Positions 48,049 through 57,274 of a stretch of 64,000 nt of DNA are shown piece by piece (positions within the stretch are counted from its first letter, which is position 1; each line of letters opens with the position of its first letter). The DNA comes from Pseudomonas viciae (lineage in GTDB: Bacteria > Pseudomonadota > Gammaproteobacteria > Pseudomonadales > Pseudomonadaceae), in the NCBI RefSeq assembly GCF_004786035.1, contig NZ_CP035088.1, positions 1,028,001 through 1,092,000 on the forward strand, in the 5' to 3' direction. The notes under the pieces are model-generated. The model searched no databases. It was not told the origin of the DNA and saw only the letters and a program-made list of their open reading frames with translations. A program made the position numbers and the translations under genes.

Positions 48049-48070
48049 GACCCGCCCCATAGGGGGGGTC
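48049..48070. promoter_or_regulatory. Candidate operator upstream of the DUF1302 gene
   Basis: GACCCGCCCC-ATAG-GGGGGGTC is a 22-bp imperfect palindrome, with 8 of 10 arm positions pairing, about 100 bp before the DUF1302 ATG. It could be the site of the MalT-type LuxR regulator encoded downstream. This is inference. Confidence 0.45.
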
Positions 48071-48168
48071 ATCCTTTCGGGGTACAGCGCGAATACCTCC
48101 TTGGTGCGCTTATCGCCCATGGCGGGCGGCAGTAGGGTGAAGCCTCTGTCACTCACCGGGGAAGACGC

Positions 48169-49962
48169 ATGACAACAATAACAATGCGCGCCATCTTCAA
48201 GCCGCAGGCGCTGGCCGTCGCGGTGGCCTTGGGTTGCTGTGCCCAGGCGCAGGCCGTTTCATTCAACATTGGCGAGATCGAGGGGCAGTTCGACTCCTCG
48301 CTGTCCGTGGGCGCGAGCTGGGGTATGCGCGACGCGGACAAGGACCTGATCGGCACGGTCAACGGCGGTACGGGCCAGTCCTCCACCGGTGACGATGGGC
48401 GGCAGAACTTCAAGAAAGGCGAGACCTTTTCCAAAATCTTCAAAGGCCTGCACGACCTCGAACTCAAGTATGGCGACACGGGTGTGTTCGTGCGCGGCAA
48501 GTACTGGTACGACTTCGAACTCAAGGACGAAAGCCGTCCGTTCAAGGACATCAGCGACAGTAATCGCAAGGAAGGCGCCAAGTCGTCAGGGGCGCAGATC
48601 CTCGATGCCTTCGTCTACCACAACTATTCCATCGCCGATTTGCCGGGCACGGTGCGCGCCGGCAAGCAGGTGGTCAGTTGGGGTGAGAGTACCTTCATCG
48701 GCAACTCCATCAACAGCATCAACCCGGTGGACGTGTCTGCGTTCCGTCGTCCGGGTGCAGAGATCAAGGAAGGCCTGATCCCGGTGAACATGCTGTTCGC
48801 CTCCCAGGGTTTGACCGACAAGCTGACCATCGAAGGGTTCTACCAACTGGAGTGGGACCAGACGGTTGTGGACAACTGCGGTACGTTCTTCGGCAATGAC
48901 GTGGTGGCCGATGGTTGCACCAGTGGCTACACCGTGGGCAGCCCGGCGATCGCGCCATTCGTGCCATTGACTCAAGCCTTTGGCCAAGGCATCGAGGTGA
49001 ATGACGAAGGCGTTGTCATTGCTCGCAGCGGCGACCGTGACGCCCGTGATTCCGGGCAGTGGGGCACCGCGTTGCGCTGGCTCGGCGATGATACCGAGTA
49101 CGGTTTGTACTTCATGAATTACCACAGTCGCACGCCGACTGTTGGCACCACCACGGCGGGCGCCTCGACGTTGGCGGCCCTGCCTGGAATGATCGCGATC
49201 GCCAACGGTATTTCTCCCGGCAGTGGTGCCGGCCTGGCGCAAAGCGTGATGCTGGGACGTGGTCAGTATTACCTCGAATACCCCGAGGACATTCGTCTGT
49301 ACGGCGCCAGCTTCTCCACCACGCTGCCTACCGGCACCGCATGGACCGGCGAAATCAGCTATCGCCCCAACGCACCGGTGCAGATCAATACCAACGACCT
49401 GACCCTGGCCTTGCTCAACCCGATTGCCGGTGGCGCGGCATCACCTATTGCCACCTCGGCAGGCGCCGACAACACCGGCTACCGCCGCAAGGAAATCACC
49501 CAGGTCCAGAGCACCCTGACGCACTTCTTCGACCAGGTACTGGGCGCTGATCGCCTGACCCTGGTGGGCGAGGCGGCGGTGGTACACGTCGGCGGTTTGG
49601 AATCCAAGGACAAACTGCGTTACGGCCGCGATTCGGTCTACGGCCAGTACGGCTTCAACGGCGACACCGACGGTTTTGTCACTTCGACCTCCTGGGGCTA
49701 TCGCGCCCGGGCGATTCTCGACTACTCCAACGTGATCGGTGGCGTGAACTTCAAGCCCAACGTGTCCTGGTCCCATGACGTGGCCGGCTACGGTCCCAAC
49801 GGCTTGTTCAACGAAGGCGCCAAGGCCGTCAGCCTTGGTGTCGATGCCGATTACCGCAATACCTACACCGCCAGCCTCAGCTACACCGACTTTTTTGGCG
49901 GCGATTACAACGTTCTCGAAGACCGCGATTTCCTCGCGTTGAGCTTCGGCGTGAACTTCTGA
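48169..49962 (+). CDS. DUF1302 family outer-membrane-associated protein
   Basis: The 597-residue protein has a signal peptide (roughly residues 1-27, ending AQAQA). The body is long and beta-rich, with alternating patterns up to the C-terminal FLALSFGVNF, ending in phenylalanine as in outer-membrane barrels. DUF1302 proteins pair with DUF1329 proteins and are often found near steroid, alkane-derivative or alcohol degradation genes; transport or esterase-like surface roles are proposed but unproven. It heads a two-gene operon. Confidence 0.9.
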   Translation: MTTITMRAIFKPQALAVAVALGCCAQAQAVSFNIGEIEGQFDSSLSVGASWGMRDADKDLIGTVNGGTGQSSTGDDGRQNFKKGETFSKIFKGLHDLELKYGDTGVFVRGKYWYDFELKDESRPFKDISDSNRKEGAKSSGAQILDAFVYHNYSIADLPGTVRAGKQVVSWGESTFIGNSINSINPVDVSAFRRPGAEIKEGLIPVNMLFASQGLTDKLTIEGFYQLEWDQTVVDNCGTFFGNDVVADGCTSGYTVGSPAIAPFVPLTQAFGQGIEVNDEGVVIARSGDRDARDSGQWGTALRWLGDDTEYGLYFMNYHSRTPTVGTTTAGASTLAALPGMIAIANGISPGSGAGLAQSVMLGRGQYYLEYPEDIRLYGASFSTTLPTGTAWTGEISYRPNAPVQINTNDLTLALLNPIAGGAASPIATSAGADNTGYRRKEITQVQSTLTHFFDQVLGADRLTLVGEAAVVHVGGLESKDKLRYGRDSVYGQYGFNGDTDGFVTSTSWGYRARAILDYSNVIGGVNFKPNVSWSHDVAGYGPNGLFNEGAKAVSLGVDADYRNTYTASLSYTDFFGGDYNVLEDRDFLALSFGVNF

Positions 49963-49984
49963 TCTGGCTGACAAGGAAAACCCA

Positions 49985-51352
49985 ATGCGCAAGATGATCC
50001 TGCAATGCGGTGCCCTGGCCTTGAGCCTGCTGGCCGCGAACGTAATGGCGGCAGTCTCGCCGGACGAAGCGAATAAGCTGGGCACCAGTCTCACGCCACT
50101 GGGCGCGGAAAAGGCCGGCAACGCCGATGGTTCGATCCCGGCCTGGACCGGTGGCATTCCAAAAAACGCCGGTGCGGTGGACAGTAAAGGCTTCCTCGCG
50201 GATCCGTTCGCCAATGAAAAACCGCTGTTCACCATCACTGCCGCCACCGTGGACAAGTACAAGGACAAACTGTCCGAAGGCCAGGTCGCGATGTTCAAGC
50301 GCTACCCGGAAACCTACAAGATCCCGGTCTATCCGACCCACCGCAGCGTGGGCCTGCCGCCGGAAATCTACGAAGCGGCCAAGCGCAGTGCGCTCAATGT
50401 GAACGCCATCAACGACGGTAACGGCCTGGCCAATTTCACCGGCAACCGCTACTACGCGTTCCCGATTCCCAAGAACGGCGTGGAAGTGCTGTGGAACCAC
50501 GTCACCCGTTATCACGGTGGCAACCTGCGGCGGGTCATCACCCAGGCCACCCCACAAACCAATGGCAGCTTCACGCCGATCCGCTTTGAAGAAGAAATCG
50601 CCGTGCCGTTTCTGATCAAGGACGCCGACCCGGAAAAGGCCAGCAACGTGCTGACCTATTTCAAGCAGTCGGTCACCGCCCCGGCGCGCCTGGCCGGTAA
50701 CGTGTTGCTGGTGCATGAGACCCTCGACCAGGTGAAAGAACCGCGCCTGGCCTGGATCTACAACGCCGGCCAGCGCCGCGTGCGTCGCGCCCCGCAAGTG
50801 GCCTACGACGGCCCGGGCACCGCCGCCGACGGCTTGCGCACCTCGGACAACTTCGACCTGTTTTCCGGTGCGCCGGACCGCTACGACTGGAAGCTGATCG
50901 GCAAAAAGGAAATGTACATCCCGTACAACAGCTACAAGCTCGATTCGCCGAGCCTCAAGTACGACGATGTGATCAAGGCCGGCCACATCAACCAGGACCT
51001 GGCTCGCTATGAATTGCACCGGGTCTGGGAAGTGGTCGGCACGGTCAAGCCCAGCGAACGGCACATCTACGCCAAACGCCATATGTACTTCGACGAAGAC
51101 AGCTGGCAGGCGGCACTGGTGGATCACTACGACGGTCGCGGTCAACTGTGGCGGGTGGCCGAGGGGCATGCGCAGTTCTACTACGACCACCAGAACCCGG
51201 GCTACACCCTTGAGGCGCTCTACGACATCATCGCCGGTCGCTACATCGCGCTGGGGATGAAGAACGAGGAGAAGCACAGTTACGAGTACGGTTTCGAAGC
51301 CAGGGCGGCCGACTACACGCCGGCGGCGCTGCGTTCGGAGGGGGTTCGTTAA
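49985..51352 (+). CDS. DUF1329 family secreted/outer-membrane protein
   Basis: The 455-residue protein has a signal peptide (about residues 1-21, ending NVMAA). The LolA/LolB-like DUF1329 body contains LAWIYNAGQRRVRRAPQVAY and ends in a run typical of the family. Members always seem to accompany DUF1302 proteins. It follows the DUF1302 gene by 22 bp. A terminator and a REPIN follow it. Confidence 0.9.
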   Translation: MRKMILQCGALALSLLAANVMAAVSPDEANKLGTSLTPLGAEKAGNADGSIPAWTGGIPKNAGAVDSKGFLADPFANEKPLFTITAATVDKYKDKLSEGQVAMFKRYPETYKIPVYPTHRSVGLPPEIYEAAKRSALNVNAINDGNGLANFTGNRYYAFPIPKNGVEVLWNHVTRYHGGNLRRVITQATPQTNGSFTPIRFEEEIAVPFLIKDADPEKASNVLTYFKQSVTAPARLAGNVLLVHETLDQVKEPRLAWIYNAGQRRVRRAPQVAYDGPGTAADGLRTSDNFDLFSGAPDRYDWKLIGKKEMYIPYNSYKLDSPSLKYDDVIKAGHINQDLARYELHRVWEVVGTVKPSERHIYAKRHMYFDEDSWQAALVDHYDGRGQLWRVAEGHAQFYYDHQNPGYTLEALYDIIAGRYIALGMKNEEKHSYEYGFEARAADYTPAALRSEGVR

Positions 51353-51384
51353 GGACTGGCATTTAACTGTGGCGAGGGATTGAT

Positions 51385-51476
51385 CTGTGGGAGCAAGGCT
51401 TGCCCGCGATGAACGATAACGCGGTTGAGCTTTTAGACTGCGGCGTGTCCATCGCGGGCAAGCCTTGCTCCCACAG
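51385..51476. repeat. REPIN (paired inverted REP elements)
   Basis: CTGTGGGAGCAAGGCTTGCC and GGCAAGCCTTGCTCCCACAG face each other after the DUF1329 gene. A partial third unit (CTGTGGCGAGGG) precedes them at 51367. Confidence 0.85.
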
Positions 51477-51521
51477 TAAATCCTCTCCTCACAAAGTGTG
51501 CCTGACTTGATAATCATGATC

Positions 51522-51552
51522 GACCGGCAGCGAATCTGCCGGTCATTTTTTT
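51522..51552 (+). terminator. Rho-independent terminator after the DUF1329 gene
   Basis: GACCGGCAG and CTGCCGGTC with a short loop are followed by ATTTTTTT. It separates the operon from the LuxR regulator gene. Confidence 0.88.
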
Positions 51553-51642
51553 ATGGGCGCCAATCAGCGCGCTGAATACTTCTCCAAAGGTGAGCGGCAC
51601 AGGACTAGGGTGATGGAACAATAATAAACAGGACTCTCGCAC

Positions 51643-54198
51643 ATGACCGCCATGACTCCGTGCCCGGATCGTCCTGGATTGCTGCCTCGCCTGTCCTCGA
51701 CGCATGTGCCACGGCGGTCCTTGAGCGAGCCCTTGCTGACCTCCGAGGCGCGGGTGAAGCTGCTTTGCGCCCCGCCGGGCAGTGGCAAGAGTGCGTTGTT
51801 CGCCGAATGTTTCCTGCAGGCCCCCGCCGAGTGTCGGCTGCACTGGCTGCCCCTGGCCGGCGCGGTGCTCGACACGCAGCAGATGTGCGAGTGCCTGGCG
51901 CAAACCCTCGGCTTGCCCACGCAGGATGAAGCAGCGCTGTTGGCGCACCTGGCGCGTTTGCAAACGCCGACCTGGCTGTTCCTGGATGATTATTGCCGGG
52001 TACCGAATCCCGAGCTGGACCAATTCCTCGACCGTCTGTTGAACGTCAGCAGTCCGGCGTTGCACCTGTGGATCAATAGCCGCCGCCGTCCACATTGCAA
52101 TTGGCCGCGGCTGTTGCTCGATGACGAGTTGCACGAATTCGACACCCAGGCCCTGGTCTTCACCCATGATGATGTCCAGCAACTGCTCAGTCATCTGCCC
52201 GCCCCCCAGGCAGCCCGTACGGCCCGCGAGGTGATTCAACGCAGCGGTGGCTGGTGCGCCGGGGTGCGCATCGCCCTGCTTGAGCGTTGTGAATGGGCGC
52301 GCCGTCATGCATCACCGGGGCGGCCAGGGACCTTGCATGATTACCTCGAGTACGAGCTGTTCAGCACGCTGGCCCCGGACCTGGCGCAAGCCTGGCGCGT
52401 GTTGGCCCATTTACCGCGCTTCAATGCCCGACTTTGCGAGCACCTGTTTGGCGAGACGGTAGGCGCCGAATGCCTGCCTTTGTTGCTGGACCTGGGGTGT
52501 TTTATCGAACCGTGGGAGCAGACTTCGGACTGGCTGCACATTTTTCCACCCCTGGCCCGCCTGGTACGTGACGAGCCCTGGTCGCAGGGACGGTCCTGGC
52601 ATCGACGGGCCTGCCAGTGGTTCGCGGCCGAACAGGACTGGCAAATGGCATTCGAACAAGCCATGCACGCCGGAGAGTTCGAGTCCGCCGTCAGCTTTTT
52701 GCAGCACCTGAGCTTCGAGCACGTCTTGCAGCGCAACAACGTGGCGCTGTTGCTGAACCTGCATGATCAACAAGGTGAGGCGTTGACGCTCGGTACACCG
52801 CAATCGGTTGGGTTGGTGACCGCTGCCCTGCTGTTCGCCGGACGCTTCGAACAAGCGTCGGCGTGCATCGAACAACTGGCCAGATTTGTGCCACAGCCCC
52901 AGGCCTGTCAGCAGCGAAAACTAGTGGCGCGGTGGCAGGTCCTGCGGGGGTGGCTGCTGCACCTCTCTGGCGATGGCGAACAGGCGCACGAGCATTTCCT
53001 CCAGGCCCAGGCCGGCCTCGATCCAGAAGCCTGGGCGCTGCGGTTGCTGTGCCTGTTAGGGCTGACGCAACAGGCGTTGCTCAAAGGCGAGCTGGCCGAG
53101 GCTCACCGGATCAACCGCGAGGCGTTATGCCTGGCGCGCGCCCAAGGCTCGCTGGTGTTTGAAGGGCTGCTGGAACTGGATCACGCTCAAGTGCTGGAAC
53201 AGCGCGGTGCCCCTCATCGGGCCGACCATCTGCTGAGCGCGGTCCAGGCCTTGCTGGATAAGCCTGGCCAGGATTTTTCGGCCTTGTCAGGGCGTATTGC
53301 CTTGCGACGTGGGCGCCTGGCATTGCGCATGGGGTTTGACGAGTTGGCCGCCGAGCAGTTTCAAACCGGCCTGGAAACCGGCCTGCGCAGCCAGGACAAA
53401 CAAGTGCTCTATGGTTTTCTCGGCAAAGCGAACCTGGCGGCCAACCAAGGCGACTACGGCGAAGCGTTCATGCAACTGCGCGATGCCGAGCGGATCATGC
53501 AGCAGCGGCACATCCCCGACACGGTATACCGCGGCGTGTTGCTGCAAACCAGTTGCCAGTTCTGGTTGCAACAAGGGCGCCCGGAGCTGGCCCATGAAGC
53601 CTTGACCCGCGTGTTGCGGCATTTTCGCGGGCCCCAGGCCAAGCATGCGCCTCCCGCGACCCTGGAGCTGATACCGCGACTTGAATATCTGCTGGTACTG
53701 GCCGAGGTCTACCTGCATCGAGCCCACGATCCGCACACCCAGCTGGGAGCAATGATCGCCCAGGCGCAGCGCGGTGAAATGCACAGCCTGGAAACCGAGT
53801 TGCATCTGGCGTTGGCTGAAGTGGTCTGGTTGTCCGGCGACCGTTCCCTGGCTCGGACGATGGTGCGCGAGGGGCTTGAGCGAGTCGCCAACTGGCGGGC
53901 CCAGCAAGCTCTGTGTGAGCTGCGCTTGCGCCAGCCCGAGCTGGTGCGTTGGGCACAAACGGCGGAGCAGATCGAGCCGCCCGCCGTGCTGGCGGTCGAG
54001 GAAACGTTACTCAGCCATCGTGAGCTGGAAGTGCTCGAGCTGATTGCGCAAGGCTATTCCAATCTACAAATTGCCGAGCGGTTATTCATATCGTTGCATA
54101 CCGTAAAAACCCATTCGCGGCGAATACATAGCAAGTTGGGGGTGCAACGGCGTACTCAAGCGGTAGCGAAGGCTAAAGTCATGGGGGTAATGGCTTAG
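51643..54198 (+). CDS. MalT-type (LAL) LuxR-family transcriptional regulator
   Basis: The 851-residue protein has an N-terminal STAND ATPase with P-loop CAPPGSGKS (residues 42-50) and LFLDDYCRV. A long helical TPR-like sensor region follows. The C-terminus is a LuxR helix-turn-helix (LSHRELEVLELIAQGYSNLQ, LHTVKTHSRRIHSKLGVQRR). MalT-type regulators are activated by a small ligand together with ATP. The ligand is unknown. It probably controls the DUF1302/DUF1329 operon next door, since LuxR regulators of this kind often sit beside that pair. Confidence 0.9.
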   Translation: MTAMTPCPDRPGLLPRLSSTHVPRRSLSEPLLTSEARVKLLCAPPGSGKSALFAECFLQAPAECRLHWLPLAGAVLDTQQMCECLAQTLGLPTQDEAALLAHLARLQTPTWLFLDDYCRVPNPELDQFLDRLLNVSSPALHLWINSRRRPHCNWPRLLLDDELHEFDTQALVFTHDDVQQLLSHLPAPQAARTAREVIQRSGGWCAGVRIALLERCEWARRHASPGRPGTLHDYLEYELFSTLAPDLAQAWRVLAHLPRFNARLCEHLFGETVGAECLPLLLDLGCFIEPWEQTSDWLHIFPPLARLVRDEPWSQGRSWHRRACQWFAAEQDWQMAFEQAMHAGEFESAVSFLQHLSFEHVLQRNNVALLLNLHDQQGEALTLGTPQSVGLVTAALLFAGRFEQASACIEQLARFVPQPQACQQRKLVARWQVLRGWLLHLSGDGEQAHEHFLQAQAGLDPEAWALRLLCLLGLTQQALLKGELAEAHRINREALCLARAQGSLVFEGLLELDHAQVLEQRGAPHRADHLLSAVQALLDKPGQDFSALSGRIALRRGRLALRMGFDELAAEQFQTGLETGLRSQDKQVLYGFLGKANLAANQGDYGEAFMQLRDAERIMQQRHIPDTVYRGVLLQTSCQFWLQQGRPELAHEALTRVLRHFRGPQAKHAPPATLELIPRLEYLLVLAEVYLHRAHDPHTQLGAMIAQAQRGEMHSLETELHLALAEVVWLSGDRSLARTMVREGLERVANWRAQQALCELRLRQPELVRWAQTAEQIEPPAVLAVEETLLSHRELEVLELIAQGYSNLQIAERLFISLHTVKTHSRRIHSKLGVQRRTQAVAKAKVMGVMA

Positions 54199-54327
54199 AT
54201 TGAAAGTAATAAGTGGAAGTCTTTACGCACTCTTACATTTGTCTTTTTACAGTAAGGGGGTGGGCTGATGTATAACTGAGCCGACGGATCGAACAGGACG
54301 TTTGACCATGACATGACAAGGACGTAT

Positions 54328-55029
54328 ATGAACACTCAGTTATTTTCTTCTTACTCCGAAAAACTGCGGGCACTGAAGAATACTCGCGTGGATTTTGCAG
54401 TGCAGGTGCTGTTGGGGCGTTATCTGGAGGCACTGGGCGTCAACCCGCTGCACACGTATCTGAATACATTGGCGGATTTTCCGAATCCCGAAGTTGGAAC
54501 TTCCGAAACCCTGTTCGATGAAACGCTGGCCTGGGTTGAAAAACAGCGGGCGCCCCACTACACGCAAGGCATCAGTAACGTTTTCAGCAAGCGTTATTCC
54601 TTTGCCGCTGAAGATCGTGTCAAGGCGCTGGATTTAATAGCGTTTGAAAAAGTTGTCGCGGAGATCGTCACCAGCCTGACTGAAAAACCTTCAATGGATT
54701 TATCCCGGCGTTCCCTCAAGTCTTTATCCGTTGAGGATCTTCATGGCGCACTGAAAGTGCACTTGCCCGGCGTCGATCTGGATAAAGTCTACATCACCGG
54801 TTTTGTGACCCATGACTCCGGTGAACGGGTGGTGTCTTCTTCTCAAGCGCTGGTCGACTATCTACTGGACCATTTCAGCAATAATGATATTCCCTATCAC
54901 TGCACAGGTGATCACCAGGCTATTTATATGGTCGCCTTCAGCGACGAAGAACGTTATCTCCACCCGCGGCTGGCCCCCGCTCACCTCAACGATCTACTGA
55001 TCAGGATTGTCCCGGATTTGCTCGTCTGA
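54328..55029 (+). CDS. Hypothetical protein
   Basis: I do not recognise this 233-residue soluble protein. It has no signal peptide or membrane helix and begins MNTQLFSSYSEKLRALKNTR. The ATG at 54328 has AAGGAC upstream; a start five codons earlier lacks this. Its GC content is clearly lower than that of its neighbours, which hints at recent acquisition. The 3' end overlaps the convergent hmgR gene by 36 bp. No partner genes suggest a function. Confidence 0.6.
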   Translation: MNTQLFSSYSEKLRALKNTRVDFAVQVLLGRYLEALGVNPLHTYLNTLADFPNPEVGTSETLFDETLAWVEKQRAPHYTQGISNVFSKRYSFAAEDRVKALDLIAFEKVVAEIVTSLTEKPSMDLSRRSLKSLSVEDLHGALKVHLPGVDLDKVYITGFVTHDSGERVVSSSQALVDYLLDHFSNNDIPYHCTGDHQAIYMVAFSDEERYLHPRLAPAHLNDLLIRIVPDLLV

Positions 55030-55815
55030 TCCTGGACCTGCTTCATACCCCATCCGCCAACTTACGGCGCGGGTCGCCGTCAGCAGTCGTTGCGCCGCCG
55101 GGCCGTGCTCGTCGGCGTGGAACAGCGAGGTCGGGCCGACGATGGTCATGACGGCCGTCACCTGACCGACGGCGTTGAATACCGGGGCGGACAAAGCGTC
55201 CACCCCGGGCATCAGCAAACCGTGCACATGATGCAGGCCACGACTGCGGATCTGCTCGCACAGGGCGGCATAAACCTTATCGTCGGCCAGGGTATGGTGG
55301 CTGGTGCTGTTCACTTCCTGCTCACGCAACCCGATGGTCTCGCGCTCCGGCAAATAGGCACTGAAGACCAACCCTGTGGACGAGCTGAGCAGCGGCAATA
55401 CCGAACCCAGTTGCGTCACCACGGTCACCGCCCGCACGGCAGGCTCGATGCGCACCACGGTCGCGCCATGATTGCCCCACACCGCCAAAAAACAGGTTTC
55501 GTTCAAGTCATCGCGCAACTCGGCCAGGGGCAGGGCGGCCACTTGCAGCACGTCCATGCCGTTCAATGCGGCCAGGCCCACGCGCAAGGCCTCGCGACCC
55601 AGGCCGTAGTGGTTGGTGGCGCTGTTCTGTTCGGCAAACCCGCTGGCGATCAAGGCCTGCAGGTACCGGTGAACCTTGCTCGCCGGCATTTGCACGTGTT
55701 CGGCCAGGCGCGACAGTGACGTGGAGGGGGAGAGTTCGGCCAGGGCCTTGAGAATGTCGGTGCCGACTTCGGCCGAGCGAACTTTCTGTTTACCGTTGTT
55801 GGGCGGGGTTTCCAT
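54994..55815 (-). CDS. hmgR: IclR-family regulator of homogentisate catabolism HmgR
   Basis: The 273-residue protein has an IclR N-terminal helix-turn-helix (TSLSRLAEHVQMPASKVHRY) and the C-terminal ligand-binding domain. In P. putida HmgR represses hmgABC and is released by homogentisate. It is divergent from hmgA, with a palindromic candidate operator between. The start at 55815 has a weak ribosome site. The 3' end overlaps the convergent hypothetical gene by 36 bp. Confidence 0.9.
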   Translation of the reverse strand: METPPNNGKQKVRSAEVGTDILKALAELSPSTSLSRLAEHVQMPASKVHRYLQALIASGFAEQNSATNHYGLGREALRVGLAALNGMDVLQVAALPLAELRDDLNETCFLAVWGNHGATVVRIEPAVRAVTVVTQLGSVLPLLSSSTGLVFSAYLPERETIGLREQEVNSTSHHTLADDKVYAALCEQIRSRGLHHVHGLLMPGVDALSAPVFNAVGQVTAVMTIVGPTSLFHADEHGPAAQRLLTATRAVSWRMGYEAGPGSDEQIRDNPDQ

Positions 55816-55855
55816 GGAGGCGCTGGGTCCAGAGGCGAATGGGCGTCTTTATAGC

Positions 55856-55902
55856 TTGACGGTCGCTGTCGAGCAAATTACGTTATGCGTAATTGGATTA
55901 CG
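55856..55902 (+). promoter_or_regulatory. hmgA promoter region with candidate HmgR operator
   Basis: The palindrome AATTACG-TTATG-CGTAATT lies at 55876-55894, followed by a third half-site ATTACG at 55897-55902. TTGACG at 55856-55861 could be the -35 element; a -10 would then fall inside the palindrome, which fits repression by HmgR. Confidence 0.6.
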
Positions 55903-55966
55903 ATAAAAATAACCCGGTGCGCCTCAAACTTTCCGTTGAGTGACGGGCCGCATCTCAGGAGGCTCC

Positions 55967-57271
55967 ATGAACCTCGATTCCACAGCGTCGGAGCTGGTTT
56001 ACCAGTCCGGCTTGGGCAATGAGTTCGCCAGCGAAGCGCTGCCCGGCGCACTGCCCGTCGGCCAGAACTCCCCGCAAAAAGCCCCGTACGGTCTCTACGC
56101 CGAATTGTTCTCCGGCACCGCATTCACCATGACGCGCAGTGAAGCGCGGCGTACCTGGATGTATCGCATCCGGCCGTCGGCCAATCACCCGGCTTTTGTC
56201 AAGCTGGAACGGCAACTGGCCGGTGGCCCGCTGGGTGAGGTCACGCCCAATCGCCTGCGCTGGAACCCGCTGGAGATTCCCGCCGAACCCACCGATTTCA
56301 TCGACGGGCTGGTGCGCATGGCGGCCAATGCTGGCGCGGACAAACCGGCCGGCATCAGCATTTTTCACTACCGGGCCAACCGCTCCATGGAGCGGGTGTT
56401 CTTCAATGCCGACGGTGAGTGGCTGATCGTGCCGCAGTTGGGACGGCTGCGGATTGCCACCGAGTTGGGCGTGCTGGAACTGGCACCGCTGGAAATTGCC
56501 GTGTTGCCCCGGGGCCTGAAGTTTCGCGTCGAGCTGCTCGATCCACAGGCCCGCGGTTACCTCGCCGAGAACCATGGCGCGCCGCTGCGCCTGCCGGACC
56601 TCGGGCCTATCGGCAGCAATGGCCTGGCCAATCCGCGGGACTTTCTGACCCCGGTCGCTCATTACGAGAACCTCGCCCAGCCGACCACGCTGGTGCAGAA
56701 ATTCCTCGGTGAGTTATGGGCCTGTGAACTGGATCATTCGCCCCTCGACGTGGTGGCCTGGCACGGCACCAACGTGCCGTACAAATACGACCTGCGCCGC
56801 TTCAACACCATTGGCACGGTCAGCTTCGACCACCCGGACCCGTCGATTTTCACCGTGTTGACCTCGCCCACCAGCGTCCCCGGCCTGGCCAACCTCGATT
56901 TCGTGATCTTCCCGCCACGCTGGATGGTGGCGGAAAACACCTTTCGTCCGCCGTGGTTCCATCGCAACCTGATGAATGAATTCATGGGCCTGATCCAGGG
57001 CGCCTACGACGCCAAGGCCGAAGGTTTCCTGCCGGGCGGGGCTTCCTTGCACAGCTGCATGAGCGCCCATGGCCCGGACGGTGAGACCTGCACCAAGGCG
57101 ATCAATGCCGAATTGGCACCTGCGAAAATCGACAACACCATGGCCTTCATGTTCGAAACCAGCCAAGTCCTGCGCCCGAGCCGTTTCGCCCTGGACTGCC
57201 CGCAACTGCAAACCGACTACGATGCTTGTTGGGCCTCGCTGCCTGTCACGTTCGACCCGACCCGGAGATAA
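55967..57271 (+). CDS. hmgA: Homogentisate 1,2-dioxygenase HmgA
   Basis: The 434-residue non-heme iron dioxygenase begins [20 protein letters not shown]. The C-terminal cupin holds the iron-site region, including [20 protein letters not shown] and [11 protein letters not shown]. It opens the ring of homogentisate to give maleylacetoacetate in tyrosine/phenylalanine breakdown. The ATG at 55967 has a good AGGAGG site; the open frame 9 codons upstream is rejected. It is followed closely by fahA and maiA. Confidence 0.97.
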   Translation: MNLDSTASELVYQSGLGNEFASEALPGALPVGQNSPQKAPYGLYAELFSGTAFTMTRSEARRTWMYRIRPSANHPAFVKLERQLAGGPLGEVTPNRLRWNPLEIPAEPTDFIDGLVRMAANAGADKPAGISIFHYRANRSMERVFFNADGEWLIVPQLGRLRIATELGVLELAPLEIAVLPRGLKFRVELLDPQARGYLAENHGAPLRLPDLGPIGSNGLANPRDFLTPVAHYENLAQPTTLVQKFLGELWACELDHSPLDVVAWHGTNVPYKYDLRRFNTIGTVSFDHPDPSIFTVLTSPTSVPGLANLDFVIFPPRWMVAENTFRPPWFHRNLMNEFMGLIQGAYDAKAEGFLPGGASLHSCMSAHGPDGETCTKAINAELAPAKIDNTMAFMFETSQVLRPSRFALDCPQLQTDYDACWASLPVTFDPTRR

Positions 57272-57274
57272 CCC

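Larger units (their letters stand above)
47558..48168. other. Long intergenic region between bacteriocin and DUF1302 genes
   Basis: About 610 bp without a gene I can support. It holds a strong minus-strand terminator (47732-47760) and, near the DUF1302 end, a GC-rich palindrome (48049-48070). Several short open frames exist on the minus strand, for example 47783-47983 ending just before the terminator. None has a recognisable product or a clear ribosome site. Confidence 0.6.

Noticed and set aside
49877..51517. A 546-codon open frame antisense to the DUF1329 gene
   Set aside because: Shadow frame; it also runs through a REPIN.
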